DNA of 64,000 nucleotides from Incurvaria masculella (GCA_946894095.1 OX335651.1:17816501-17880500), one strand, 5' to 3'; positions 1 through 12,779 are shown, counted from the stretch's first letter. The notes: a model not told the origin generated them from the letters alone. Program-made: numbers and translations.

Positions 1-1014
1 GTATGAGGTTTAGACACTGTGATCACCAAAAATTATGTAATTAACTAAACTGTAATTGAAATAACGAATTCTTAATAATTAACATAATGTACGTGTTACC
101 ATTAATACGAACGATATAAAACAGAGCAAAGGGCTGGAATCGTGTCAGAGCTATCGGATGCGACCTTTGTGAATTGGGTCGATTTGGCGGCAAAAAATGT
201 GTGCACTCTAGCGAGAATTTGCCAGTGATGCTGTGTGAAATATTCAATTAGGTTTTTCCTCGATTGTTTTTGTCCATTCATTTGTTTACACCTCATCTGC
301 ATAATGCACACAATGTTATGAAGGTTTGATGAAAAATAAATAAATATAAACCTTCTGGACACAGTCTGTACTTACAAAGTAAGGGGGATCTAGTTTTTTA
401 TTCAATAAAATCGACGAATAGTTTTCTGTTTTCGGTGGTTTTCGGTGAACTTTGAAGAATGTGATTTAATAGTTTCGTTAGGACCAGAATTATAACTGTT
501 CTTTAAAAGATAGTCCGCTCACATCTTTACCTAACTGGAGGTTTTTAGGGACAATGCTTGTTTATGTTTGTTTATGACGACGGGCTGAACGATCAGCTCG
601 AAAAGTCGGAGAATAGGTAGGAGGAGAATAATAGTAGGAGAAGTCGCCGTATAAAACGCCGTTAGCTTTCAAATATTTTCAACGACCTCGGTAATCTCAA
701 AAGTATTACAATGCTTGTTTATTCGACTCACCAGGTGGTAATGCTTTGTATTAATTTCTTTTGTCCACATGAGCACCAGATATATATTGTTTTATAATAA
801 AAAATATTATTTATTAATTTTATTCCATTTTCACGAACAGGTGGTGCTCTTCAACCGAATCTTCTTCTTTAAATAATTATTTTTGGGCGCAAGTATGGCG
901 GGTATACCTATATTTATTTTGGATGAAAATAGTCAATATGCTAATCCAGAACTTGAATTCACTTCGTACCTTATGGTAATTCTAACGTCATTTTATGACT
1001 CGGCATTATATTCT

Positions 1015-1125
1015 ATGGAATTGGACATGGGTGGGTAATACCACACCGACTGTCACGATATCAGCCCAGACACCACATTTCCGAAGAAAGGTGCCATGCC
1101 AGGTTCTTTTCGATACCAAGGTGTA
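1015..1125 (-). mobile_element. SINE family A, 3' fragment
   Basis: Contains ggacatgggtgggtaatacc, tcagcccagacaccacattt and aaggtgccatgccagg. Confidence 0.6.
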
Positions 1126-1654
1126 CATTTTTTACCTGAAAAATAAAAATAAAATATTTTTGACATGTTGTTACACTGAATTTCTACTAGGAATTGATTT
1201 AAAAAACTAAAATAATAGCAGAATAATATCTTACTAGGTCAAAATAATCCGGTAATTGAGCAACAACCTACTCTTTTTTGTTTAGTTATCTGTAACAAAT
1301 GTCTAAAGGTGGTGAATCTAGTTAAAACTTTTATTTGGGCAATTTATTCGTACCTATCGATACAAATAATTTTGATTGCATTGCAAATAACAATTTTATG
1401 GCATTTTGAATTATTGAAAGGCGAAGTTAGTAATCCTAACTTAGCCTGAATGTCACGTCACAGCACACGCTTTACGAAGGGCTTGCAACTAATTGATGTA
1501 ATACTGATCAAATGGCGGCTGGCATTTTTTTGGCTGGAGTTCTACCTATGTGGCCTCATTAATTTGTTTTCACAGCTGAAAACATTGGTATCACCGCATT
1601 AAAAAAAACATTTTATTATTAATGATAAGAGAATTTGGGTAAATCGCAGAATTG

Positions 1655-2218
1655 CACGGCAAGAGGTGTAGGGGCTACAGGACTTGTCTTTCATGCGAGA
1701 GGTTCGTGGGTTCAAATCCTTGCCCTGGTCATGCACCACATTCTTTCTCTTTCTGAGTTGGATAAGTGCATTTTGTTACGATTGCGAGCTGTTCCATGGT
1801 TCGGAACCCATGTAAAACTGTAGGTTCTCCCTTTACCCTGTCAGATTTTAATCACTTTAGCAAGCTTGATACCACGTCCGTATGTTTTTATTTAATTTAA
1901 TTATTTAATATTTTAAAATATATTCCTTAAAAAAATGACATCAAAAGAGACACATATTTTTAAAAGTTTATTAGTCAATAATTTTCAATGTAGAAGGTAA
2001 ATGAATGTCTTAAGCCCGTCCTTATTGGTAGCACCGCACTGGATGAAACTATGTTTGAAGCGGCAATGAAAAATTTACTGTTTTCCAACCAGCTTTGTGT
2101 AGCCATGCTCATAAAGGTCCTGGCATGGCGCCTAATTTCTCCTGTGGTGTATGGGACTAATACTATAACGGTAGTTGTGTGGTATTAGCCACCCATGCCA
2201 GGTTGCATAAAAAAAATA
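1655..2218 (+). mobile_element. SINE family A, interrupted
   Basis: The head (aggggctacaggacttgtctt with B box GGGTTCAAATCC) and first body part end near 1840. The rest of the body resumes near 2005 (cccgtccttattggtagcac) and ends with tggtattagccacccatgcc plus a short A tract. About 160 bases of unrelated AT-rich DNA separate the parts. Confidence 0.72.
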
Positions 2219-2462
2219 TCTATAGGCTTTGTGACGAAAATTAACCAAGAAGGGGGTGAAATTGGGGATGAAAATGTATATGGGGATCACAATCGAAAAT
2301 AATTCGGCCCGACATCAGTCCAAAACGACATTGACCCGAGTGGAGCCGGGTACCACAACTAATATATATGTTGTAATGCCCAGAAATTTACTCAGGCCTT
2401 TTTTTTAAATAATAATTTCCATCGTCCAACAATAAAACTCGAGACTTATGTTTTCCGAACAG

Positions 2463-2468
2463 TTTATT
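2463..2468 (-). terminator. Polyadenylation signal AATAAA
   Basis: AATAAA on the minus strand overlaps the stop codon of the candidate exon at 2464-2636. It is followed about 30 bases later by a T/G-rich stretch (gttttattgttgg), as expected around a cleavage site. The hexamer alone is common in AT-rich DNA. Confidence 0.4.
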
Positions 2469-2636
2469 TGCTTTCTTCCTTTGACAAGCTATACCGTACA
2501 TAAAGTGGTGCGAGCACTAAGCAAGCCGTGTCCCACGCCTCCGCAGCGTCGGAGCGTCGCCACACCGAGCATCCATTCCCACCATAAAGATGGCTGCTCA
2601 GCCAGCAGGCGCTACCAACCACTGCGGCGCGTCGAA
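2464..2636 (-). CDS. Candidate terminal exon of tmod with polyadenylation signal
   Basis: On the minus strand a pyrimidine-rich stretch ending ctgtacctgtcgag is followed by 173 nt of open, GC-rich sequence. Its two leading bases fit the phase-1 end of tmod exon 7 and would give NIDR-I-RRAAVVG, comparable in position to the basic RKRRLADLTG near the vertebrate C-terminus. The frame ends in SKEESK-stop, and the stop overlaps AATAAA (2468-2463), followed by a T/G-rich stretch. The intron would be about 11.5 kb. The later residues (CWLSSHLYGG and on) match nothing I recognise, so this could be another gene's last exon or chance. Confidence 0.4.
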
Positions 2637-2669
2637 CTCGACAGGTACAGTAAAAACATATCAACACTA

Positions 2670-4380
2670 CACATTACAAATACCGACCGGATGTCGTGTT
2701 GCAGGAACGCAACTAAAGTATTCAAACAACATAAAAACCTGTCTTTATATTTAATCTGTAAAATTAAATTAATTTTATATTACTTTCAAGTTTGAATAAT
2801 TACATAAAATACTAATTCACTAGTCATATACAAATAATGAATTCCTTTTTCAATTTGGAACCTTTAATACAAATCTCATTATAAAAAAGTCAATCGTCGT
2901 TTCTTATGGAAAAACCAAGTTGTTTTTATCACAATTCATGGACACTAGTTCCTCCGGTAAGACTTCATACAAATTCATCGAAAACATAAATATACATAGA
3001 GTTACTACAATATAAAGCAAAAATAAAATTGATGTGTTTTCAAATAAGCAAGAGGTAAATTTGTGTGGACAATGCAACTTCAAGGCAAGCTTTTATCGCG
3101 ACATTGAGATAAAAAACATTCCAAAACAGCAAAGCAAGGCACCTTCACATAAGTCGATTTCCTATAAAGGGTGTTAATACAGTTATGGTCCAAATTATAA
3201 TCTTCTCGCCATATATTTATATATTAACAGAGATATATAAAAAGAGGTTTATATATTTTATAAACTTCTCAAATGTGAACTGATGCAGGATGAATAAATA
3301 AATGAATAATATATGTCTTCTAGTCTTTTGCACATGATCGTGCCGGATAGCACGACATGTTTACCTAACTATTTGGCTCCAAATATGCCGAAGAACACCT
3401 GGTTAACATTTGGACCATAGTCTATTAACACCTGTATAAGTTACTGAAATTAAGTAGAGCTCGATAAAAACCTAGTGCTTGTTTGAAAATACAAAATCTA
3501 ATTAGTCAAAGAATTAAACTAAAATGATACCCGCCATTGATGCGGAACATGCCTTCGTATTATATACGACATAAATAATATATCCGCTATCAACACATAT
3601 TGTGCTTAGTATATGTACCTTCACGTAAAAGTGTTACTTACAATTTTTATATATACAAAAAAATTAAGCCTAGTGATTAAATGTAAATAAAATTCATGAT
3701 TTCCAATAAGTAGATATATCAGTGGTTACGTTGAATTTGATTAGACGCGTAGACAAATGAAAAGCATGTTTCGCATTAACGGAATGTACTCAAATATATT
3801 ACAATTAATGTAGTAATTACGATTTATTATTAGCACAGTAAAATAGAATTAATAGTTTAAAAATACATTAAAATTTTAAAATATTCAGGATGGAGAATTG
3901 TTGCTCGAATATTCTGCAAAATGCAAGCGTAATGCGTACAAAGTTGATCGAAATGTTTAAAATTGAAGACCAACTTAAAATTCTAACTCGATGAAGCGAG
4001 CCGCAGTAATGATTAAAGATGACCGTCTCTTTTTTCTAGTCAGCCAAAATTGTCAACTGAATGAATGTCTAATCTATGTAAGAGTCATGTCGGTATCGTT
4101 TGTAGAATCGCTGCGGCAAAATTTGTTCTTTGTTAAATTATCTTTCTAGCCCGGAATTATATGGTTATTTGCACAGAATAGCGATGTTTGTAACTTTCAA
4201 ACCAGTATTTGTTAAAAGATTTATTTCAGCGTTTCTACTCATGTCAGTTAAGTGGGTGTGCAGGTCAAGTAGATGACGCTACGGTTGTTTGTCGGAAATT
4301 CTGCTGTAACTCCTTATGCATATGAGGTTACTTACTATAACTGTATTGGCGAGCACACTAAACAGCAAACACAATTATAG
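2670..4380. other. AT-rich stretch, nothing recognised
   Basis: No open frame, repeat family or RNA gene was recognised. If the candidate last tmod exon is real, this belongs to its final intron. Confidence 0.5.
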
Positions 4381-4559
4381 TTTGTAACTTCCTATTTTTA
4401 GGGAGCCACAGCAGAAACAGCGACGAACGACTGTGGCGCCATCTATATGGACATACAGAACCCCGTAGTGTGTCAACTGTTTGGCTATCTAGTCTATGTA
4501 AATGTCACGTGGGTACCTAATGCGCGAGCAATATTCAAGCGACAATCCCTCCCCAAAGT

Positions 4560-4604
4560 TCGCGATGCGGGGCGCGGCGGGGCGGGGCGGGGCGGGGCGC
4601 TAGA
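4560..4604. repeat. GGGGC tandem tract, G-quadruplex-like, in a GC-rich block
   Basis: The plus strand has cggggcgcggcggggcgggg cggggcggggcgc: at least four runs of four G with one-base loops, enough for a G-quadruplex. The surrounding 4390-4770 is rich in CG dinucleotides, unlike its flanks. Open frames on both strands here are low-complexity and not credited. Confidence 0.75.
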
Positions 4605-6275
4605 TCCAGCCGACCGTGTAGCTGCGGCTCCGGGAGAAGTGCCCCATGCGCCGCATCCGGCCACCTGTGGGGCGATGCCATATCGTAAGACCGTCCAATT
4701 ATTGGTCGGTGACGCCGCGCCTTCTCCTCTAGGCAGCACCCTATGTAACCGCACATGGAGTCCTTCAAAAACCGTCAAATTGATCTAGGTTATATTCAAA
4801 GTATTATTTTATGTTTTAGAATACACAACTCAGTATTTAGGGAGGTAAATACCTCGTAACAACATTTTAGTGTGTGCTAAAATGCCTTAGATAATTTATT
4901 ATGTACTAGCAATACCTATTTAAGAAATTTACAATAAAGTGTTAGAATTTGTAAACATATCTTATCCCTGTCTCTCGTATCCCTCTTAAAAATATCTATG
5001 CCAAAATCACACAATTATTACTTCTTTTTATGTGTAAAATTTTGGACCGCCTAAAAAATTATTAGATTTAATATAAGGAAGGGTCATGCCACTTTGTTTA
5101 GTTACAAGCACTTCATGGAAGGCAATCCATTTCAAATATTTTAGGTTATGTGCAGACAAAATATAATTACATGTAATAATAATATTTAAATGCAAAATTA
5201 TAGAAAATATACAAAGGATGGGTGCATTCAAAAGTTACGGAGCAAATATACCTGCAATATCAACAAACCATTAAGCTCTCTTGCGAAAGCTGTACCGCAA
5301 TAAGCTATGAACTAAAAGCATACATTTCAGAAATACAATGTTTATATTTTATACACATTATGTGGAAATATCGAATAAAGTTAGTTGCAAATAATTGCTA
5401 CAAAGCAGAGCTCAAATAAATTGACAAAAAATATAAATACGTAGACCGTAATTTTAATGGAAATCTTGATAATGAAAGCTTAATTTAGCTGAGTTATAAA
5501 ATACATTACGTCCATTATGAAAAGGCCGTTGAAAGATTACCAATTTGACATCTGTCAGATTTATTCAAAGATGTATATTTAGGGCTCCAAATTTTTGTAA
5601 AGTCGCCTACCTCTGTCCATTCAGTGTGAAATTTTTTTTTTGAGATAGCGCTGAAACATCAAAGCTATCTACAGGATCTCTTTACTGATACGGCTATAAG
5701 GTAGTGTAAGTAAGGTGTTTCATTACTAAACACCTAACAAAACAAAGCAATATGCCTCATAACAATGAAATAAAAATGTATGATAAACTTACATTTTAAA
5801 ATTAAAAAATATATGAAATGTTTCCACCTCTGCCGAGCGGAAGAGGTATGTATACATTTTAATTTATCAAATGTTTTATAAACATATAGGATGGACAACA
5901 TTTTACTTCAATGTTCGATATGCATGTCCCCGAGTTTTACTATAATTTTTATATGAAAAATTAGTTTACATATAATTTTGGTTTTGAATTGCTGTTTCGA
6001 TTAAGAGATGTTAATAAATTTTCGATACATATACAAGTGATGCTGGCATTTAAAAAGATACACTATATTTACATTATCATTAAGTGTCAAATTAGTAATC
6101 TTTGGATGATCATAGAAGTGAGAATCCGCGATGGCCTCCAGGTGCTATAAGTGATTCTACATATCTACGTGACATAGTGTATACGTACTGTTGGCGCGAT
6201 GTTCATGGCTCTACGAGCTCGCCAGGCTCCGGCGCTGCTGGCGTACTGAAACACACATCCCCACGTCCACATACC

Positions 6276-6356
6276 GTCCCACGGGTGCCCAATGGGAGAC
6301 CCACGGGTGTCCCACAGGTACCCCATGGGTGTCCCACGGGTATGGTAGCGTGCCAC
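6276..6356. repeat. Minisatellite of CCCACGGGTGT-type units
   Basis: Repeats of about 10-12 bases such as cccacgggtg, cccaatgggagac, cccacgggtgt, cccacaggtac, cccatgggtgt and cccacgggtat. Open frames that cross it are a by-product of the repeat. Confidence 0.75.
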
Positions 6357-7373
6357 CAACCTTTTGTGAATAATGTAAGGATGCCGATGCGGGGAATATT
6401 ACTCTGTGACCATGTCGGAAAACGACTATCACGGCCCATTGAAGCCAGTTGATTGGTACATTCTAAGAGTGCTCAGTTGTAAATTTTCGAATCTTAACAG
6501 AACTGAATACGAACATGAAACAACTCTTTCTTTATTCTGCGAAGTAAAAGTTTATTTCTTAACACCACGGACAGCATGAAACATGTGTGGCTAGATGAAA
6601 TTGTGTCCGGCATCCTTACTTAAAATTATTCACCCAAGGAACTTACGGACGCCAGAATGGAAGGCCGTTTGTATGCGTATACACACACAAACACGCCTCC
6701 ACTTGTGACAATAGTCAACAAGACTATTTGTCACATCATGTCAATCAAAATACATTATCTACCGTGGAAATTTCTGCAAAGTAAAATCTTGGAGCCCTTT
6801 TTATCGTCTTTGAATATAATTCTTGTCAGAATATATATCAATACAAAATAGATGGATTATATACCCGATAGACCTATAGTAATGTATCGTGACCAAAACA
6901 TTTCTCATAAATTTTAATATGTCTCTACTTTCGTCGATTGGTGGTAAAATAGGCGTTCCGACCACAAAGTTTACCACTTTCTTACCAGTTTCTCACCCGT
7001 TTGCTCACAACGAATTTCAGATGAGGTTAGCTGGCGATCAGTCATAACCACAATTTATCTAATCAGTGTCACTTTCGACACCTACAATGCACTTGAGAGG
7101 TAAATGTTGTGCCAAGAGCATTATACCGAGCTAACGATTAATTTTAATACAAGCTGCTGAGCAATTTTTGTACTTATGCCAAATGTGTATTTTTAGATTT
7201 GAATACGGAATTTAAAACGACTGGCGCTCCACAGTAGACACATATTTTTCATCCAGAAACTATGTATAATTATGATTTTAACAAACATATTTTTCACTTA
7301 AAAATTAGATAGTCACATAACTGTGAACATGCTCTCTTATAAACACATAGTAGAGTTGCCATAATATTACTAA

Positions 7374-7409
7374 AGTATTAATAAAGCTTACATAAGCTTT
7401 ATTAATACT
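7374..7409. repeat. Perfect 17-bp inverted repeat
   Basis: The arms AGTATTAATAAAGCTTA and TAAGCTTTATTAATACT are separated by two bases. There is no run of T after it and no gene near it; it could be a small palindrome or the core of a decayed foldback element. Confidence 0.8.
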
Positions 7410-8373
7410 CTCATAGTTTCTGTACAGATTTTAACATATTATCAATATGGATCATAACAAAAACATTAAGTATTTAAATATACCTTTACATAGACATGGA
7501 TAGTGTCATTTTGTATTAGACTGGAAAGGCAGGTAATGCAAATATTAAAGAGTATTCTCAAATCACACGATAAATCCAATGATTTTTTCCATGCCAAAAA
7601 CTAAAAAAGAATGGACCTCATATTGCTAACTCTCATACAGTAAGTAACAATGCGAAAATTCCACCATTTTGTATGAGTAGCATTTTTAATAGTCCTTTCC
7701 TTCAATCTGTTAGTTTTCAGATGCGCTCACACACACACTCATGCCGTTGTTATTTGAAGACAAACTGTTAGTGCTTATAATGATGTCATTAGACAATATG
7801 GGAGTACTCTAACTGATATTTTGAATGTTTTGAATGAATGATACATCGCTGTCCAGTCCGAATGGCAATGTTTCCTGAGAACCTCCTATATTTGCGATGC
7901 TCTGGATCTTAGTAAGCTATCAATCCATCAAGTGAAGTAATTCTGGAATTATCAAAAACACAGCTCGAATTTGAACATTAGTAAACAGCCCTAGTTTCAA
8001 CTCATTCACTGCAGCGTCATGTAACATTATTTTTTTTACCAATAATGCAGTCCCTTGATTAAACTATATTTTCTTTGGTTCTACGCTGCCCTCTCGTCTA
8101 GAAACCAAAACATTAAGGTTAGGATAAGTCGAGATAACACAACTGAAAAAAATATTGAATTCACAAATAAAATTAGTATAAGTGTGAAGTGTGTAGAAGG
8201 TTTCATTAAACTTGGAAATTTTGTGTCTCGCCTAACCATGCACGATTATTAAATCACAGGAAAGAGAATAGATTTTAAAAATAAAATAAGCAAGTTATTT
8301 TTATCGCACGTAAATTAGAAAAAATATGTCACTTATATACTTGATTAAGAATCAGTACAGTTTTTTTCCTTAA

Positions 8374-8740
8374 GAACCCCCGTAAGCTATGCTCCCCATA
8401 CAAACGTAGTTTACTAATAATTTGGAAACCGCTATTCCAATTAAATTGATATTTAATATATAATATCAGGTAACAAATATCTGTGTCTGCATGCTTTTGT
8501 TTTTTTGAAAAATCCAAACCGAATGAAATGAAAGCAAAAAGAAAATCTTCATACGAATTTTGTTTTCTCTATGGTTTGACCCAGAATACATTTACTGAAA
8601 AAACAAAGGCATGCAGACACAGATATTTGTAGCCTTATATTAGATACCAAATATCAGGTAAGTTGGAACATTGGTTTTCAAATGATTAGTAAACTACGTT
8701 TGTATGGGAGGCGAAATTTTCAGGTGCTTACGGGCCGACC
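8374..8740. mobile_element. Foldback element with TTAA flanks (367 bp)
   Basis: TTAA lies at 8370-8373 and 8741-8744. Left-arm motifs ccatacaaacgtagtttact, atatctgtgtctgcatgc and ttttgttttttt recur on the opposite strand in the right half, in reverse order (8715 back to 8600). The arms are about 140 bp around a spacer of roughly 80-100 bp. No coding frame is present. Confidence 0.8.
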
Positions 8741-8759
8741 TTAACTGATTTTTTTTTTC

Positions 8760-11700
8760 CTAAATGTAATTTCAATTAATAATTGACAACAGCTGTAGTT
8801 TATAACATTAATAACAAAATACTAATATGTTTAAATGAAAAGAAGGATATGTTAAATGGAGAACAGACAGACAGACCTTGATTCTCAACATGAAAGTAAC
8901 TAAAACTGCAAACCTCTAAAGCAGCGTGATTGAGGTGATGTTAAAGTGACATATTTTCCTTGTGCTGCATCGAAAACGAGAAGCTGTCAACGTCGAAAGC
9001 AGAATTAGGTAACCTACGCGGCCGTGCTCAATACAACACGAGAATGCCTTTTCGACTCTGACCTTATTGGCTACGGGCGCCCTTCTTATGCAGGTTGTTA
9101 AAGAATCGGAACTGGAGTCTCAGGGTAAGGTCTTTCCGTACTGCAATGGAACACAGATAACGTCGTGACTGGGAGGTGAGTGCACAGTGGGAGGTTCGGG
9201 GTTCGACGTCCGATGGGAACCCCCTGTCACTACTGGTGATGCTGAACGGGAACCGCCCGTCTGGATTGCTTTGTAAGGAGGCTTGTGTGAGGGTTGCATA
9301 AGTTTAGTTTTAATCGCACGAATGAATAGTTTTTAATCAAACCACAATGTAGATTGCACATAATCGATATTGAAGGCGAGAACAAGACTTTACAAAAAAA
9401 TATTTGCTAGGCATATTATTAAATTATGATCATCTGTAATCTTGTTTAACATTTCATTTGGGTTGGACATAAAGCTCATATTTACGGACAAACTTAGGCA
9501 CACTAATTTGCTCAAAATTTTACCGTAACATTCCGGCTATTGACAGCTCGACATCTGATTGGACGATGTTTCAGAGAGACGCGTCGCGAATCTAGTAGAT
9601 ATGGACAGCATGGTTGACAAAACGTCAAAAAAAAGTAAGTTAAAAGTTGTTAATCCGTAAAGAAAAGTAACCTGCAATCTTGTTGTACATTAAATGGTTT
9701 CCCTACGGGCCACCGTATCGTCATTTGACAATGTCATCCTGGCAGCCTGGGGACTAGCCGGTATCGATATCTACACAACATTCTTGATTTACTCACGAAA
9801 TAGATCTAGACCAAGTACTAAACCAGCGTAAGATCTGAGAAAAAATGCGAGGGAATTCGATTAATTGTGCACCAATCAGAAGTGAATGACAAATATTCTA
9901 CACAGTAAGAGCGCAGAAGTAATTACAGAAACGTTTCTGATTGGTTCAGAATTGATCAAATTCCCTCGCATCTATTCTCAAATCTTACGCTGGTTACCAC
10001 CAGAGGTGCTTATCAGCCAATCATAAATTTTCCCAGATTCATTTATAAGAACCAAGCTAAAGCCATGATTCAACCAAACTTCCTCCTCTCACGTCAATAA
10101 CACCATGTTTTTCTCATCAACCCGTCGCTCATACAAGACTTCCTGTGCAAAACAATCCAGGTGGGCGTACGTGTGTGTCGAGTCCAAACGGGTGCGGTGT
10201 CGTCGGCCGGCCTGCGACTACTCACGAGTGGGGGTTGGGGTTTGTATCGATCGGCTGCGCCCGGACGAATACGTCCTCCGTCCCGTTCGAATGGACCTCC
10301 TCAGACGGCGTCACGCCCTCGGCGCTCGGCGGAGTCAGGGACAGAACCGCGCTCTCTATGACATCCTCCACTCTCGCCGCGAGGCTAGCTCGAGGGAGCC
10401 GTATGCTGAGGGTCGCGCTAGCTAGCTCCAATCTCTTTTTGATTCGGCAATCTGATGTTGCGCGTACGAATTGGCCATTTAGTGAGGCCGCACACCGAAC
10501 CAACATGCCACGTGCGCAGGGTAATTGTTGCACCGCATATGAGCTCGAAAACGCACACCGAATCGTAATTTGCCAGGTTACATGGAGGATGGTGAAAATG
10601 ATTTCACTATCCTCTGGCAACAAAGGTATTTAATAAATTAAAGGTGTTACTTGGTGACCCATAAAGATTGGGCGGGTAAACTGTGACAATTTCAAATACT
10701 CACAAGAGTTAAGTGCTTAGACAAAAAATCATATACAAATGGATTGGATACACATAATGAATGCACTGGTACTAGCCAAAACACGAAGTTTGTCGAGGCG
10801 CCACAAGTAAAGTAGCAAAATTGACATAGAGAAATATAATTATTAATGTCAGTCTGAAGTTCCATTTCGACTTACGAGGCATTTTACTACATATTTATTA
10901 CATTTGTTCGAAGGTACATTTGTAAGGCGATGCAAGTTGATTAGCCCTAGCGCCTTAAAGCGTATATTCTTTTTAATTTATAATAACAGTATCGTCTTTA
11001 ATTACCAAAAGCATATGTACCACCACAAAAACATCCGCGTGCGATCCTGCCTTTTCGGGGAGCGATTCATCCTTCGCGAGACACATGCGGCGCAACAACT
11101 GTGGCAAATGTATGTCCGGTGTGCAGCCCTACTTAGACTTCAATACTGACCACCGCATTTACACACCTTGCATTGATTTTTTAGGCAAAAGTCGACTGAA
11201 ATTTAGTTAGTGCTACCGATAACTGCAGTGGACGACCGATGGTTGCGTGTGGTTAATACTACAGGAAAACTTCGGTTTTTGACAGTTAGTGGTTCGTGGG
11301 ATGAAAAACTGCAGTAACTTCCTCACTGGTATCACCAGTGTATGACCCCGTTATGCCTATGCTAATATCCACAGGTTATACGGCCGTGGTTGGTATGTGC
11401 AGTGTTACAGCTTATTCTGTTTTCTCATTGCACTGAATATTCTATGGCTCGCCAGTCATAACCCTGTCCCACAGTTGAGTTGTCGAAACATTTGACTGCA
11501 ATATTTGACATTCACTTGCATCTGTGAGACCTGGGTCGAGACGCAAGTGTATAAGAATTTAGTGAAATGAGAAACCTCAGCATTGTGCATGTGACAGGGC
11601 ACGTCTATTAACGTAAATGGCATGATTACGAATGAGTACGATGTTGCCCCTTCTAATGGCATTTCCTGAAGGCAGCCTTCGTTATGACCCCATCTGTGTA

Positions 11701-12260
11701 TCAATGTAATATTTCATTTCATGTGATCAGCATGTTCACTCTAAAAATGTTTTCTTCACATCTATTGCTACGGACGAAATGTTACGTATACTACCGATGA
11801 TAAGATACATTCTGATATAAATGAAGATATTAGAAATGAAAGCATTGATGGTTGTCGATAGTTTCCCAAACCGTGATGACCGGAAGCTTATATGCTGAGG
11901 TGAGGGTATAAATTTGATGAAGCCAAAATGCCTATCACATTCTTTCATTCTTTGGCCATTCACATACATTTCAGCAGATAACCTAGGACCTGAAAGTAAG
12001 CTGCAAAGGAAACAATATTAACAAAACAAAAGAGCACACACATTTCCCCATTGAAGCAATAAAGTATTTGTTCGATTGGATCCACACTAGTCACGGTGGT
12101 ATTTTATAGCTGTTATACAGATTGTGTATGAATAAATGCATTATAATATAACCCTCCTTCAATGTTTTAATGCTTTAACATTTTATTGTGATATCTATAC
12201 AGGCACACCATTGAAAAAGAATACAAAGCAAGGCCGAAGAATTGCTCAAAAATCTGACTT
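8760..12260. other. Mixed stretch with one exon-like island
   Basis: Only the block at 10205-10405 stands out. At 9160-9300 the sequence ggttcggggttcgacgtcc resembles a pol III B box and may mark another SINE head, but no body was recognised. Confidence 0.4.
10205..10405 (-). CDS. Exon-like block of unknown gene, possible alternative tmod C-terminus
   Basis: A GC-rich island in AT-rich DNA has a protein-like minus-strand frame. After a possible acceptor (accctcag at about 10406) it reads IRLPRASLAARVEDVIESAV, then LSLTPPSAEGVTPSEEVHSN and GTEDVFVRAQPIDTNPNPHS. It ends in either a TGA stop or a GTGAGT donor, which overlap (CTC|GTGAGT). The Ser/Thr/Pro/Glu-rich composition resembles a real disordered tail. 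No family is recognised. It lies between tmod exon 7 and the candidate last exon on the same strand, but the phase from the preferred exon 7 donor does not fit the best acceptor. Confidence 0.3.
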
Positions 12261-12272
12261 TTTCACAGTTTT

Positions 12273-12318
12273 TTATCTTTTGTTACAGAACGAAAAGTTG
12301 TTCTGTAACAAAAGATAA
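12273..12318. repeat. Perfect 19-bp hairpin
   Basis: TTATCTTTTGTTACAGAAC, a loop of 8 bases, then GTTCTGTAACAAAAGATAA. It lies in the long stretch between tmod exon 7 and the candidate last exon. Confidence 0.85.
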
Positions 12319-12622
12319 GTTATTCCATATAGAAATCACACCCTTGAATAATGGAAAAAGTGTGCTCCAATAACAATGTTGATTCTAATATTTGAATCCA
12401 ATGAATAAACACCTTTTAACTATTTTTGGAGCTCCTATAGGAGCTTTACAATACCCCGAGTTGCAAATTGAACACCAAAAGTATTATAAATAAACAAATC
12501 GAAAATTACAGCAAATTTTATCAGTCTGCTGGATTTTTATACATTAAAAATCCGATCTAAGCATAATTACTCAATGTCAAATTGCAACGATCTTTCCCAG
12601 AATATTATAGATGGTAAAAATA

Positions 12623-12768
12623 TGGTATAGTGTTCATTTTATGATGAGGATTGAGGGAGAAGAGTGAGTGGGAAGAAAGACAGACATGAGGACAGTCTGT
12701 TGTCATGGACTTTTACAGCTGAAATTAATAGTAGTAGTAGAGAGAAACAGATGTAAAATGTCAAAATA
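12623..12768. repeat. Dispersed repeat, copy 1 (gatgaggattgagggagaag)
   Basis: Contains atgatgaggattgagggaga, gacatgaggacagtctg and gagagaaacagatgtaaaat. It matches 15278-15426 closely across its length and continues beyond it. Confidence 0.75.
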
Positions 12769-12779
12769 TGAGTGCGGTA

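Larger units (their letters stand above)
4790..8340. other. AT-rich stretch, mostly without recognised features
   Basis: Apart from the minisatellite (6276) and the palindrome (7374) only short chance frames are present. Confidence 0.5.

Noticed and set aside
4447..4788. Open frames on both strands over the GC-rich block
   Set aside because: Gly/Ala/Arg/Pro-rich reading of GGGGC repeats, with no family match on either strand.
6102..6452. Overlapping open frames on both strands near 6.2-6.4 kb
   Set aside because: They arise from the CCCACGGGTGT minisatellite and have no family resemblance.
10145..10633. 162-codon plus-strand frame over the 10.2 kb island
   Set aside because: The minus-strand reading has more protein-like composition and fits splice signals better; the plus frame starts and ends in AT-rich non-coding DNA.
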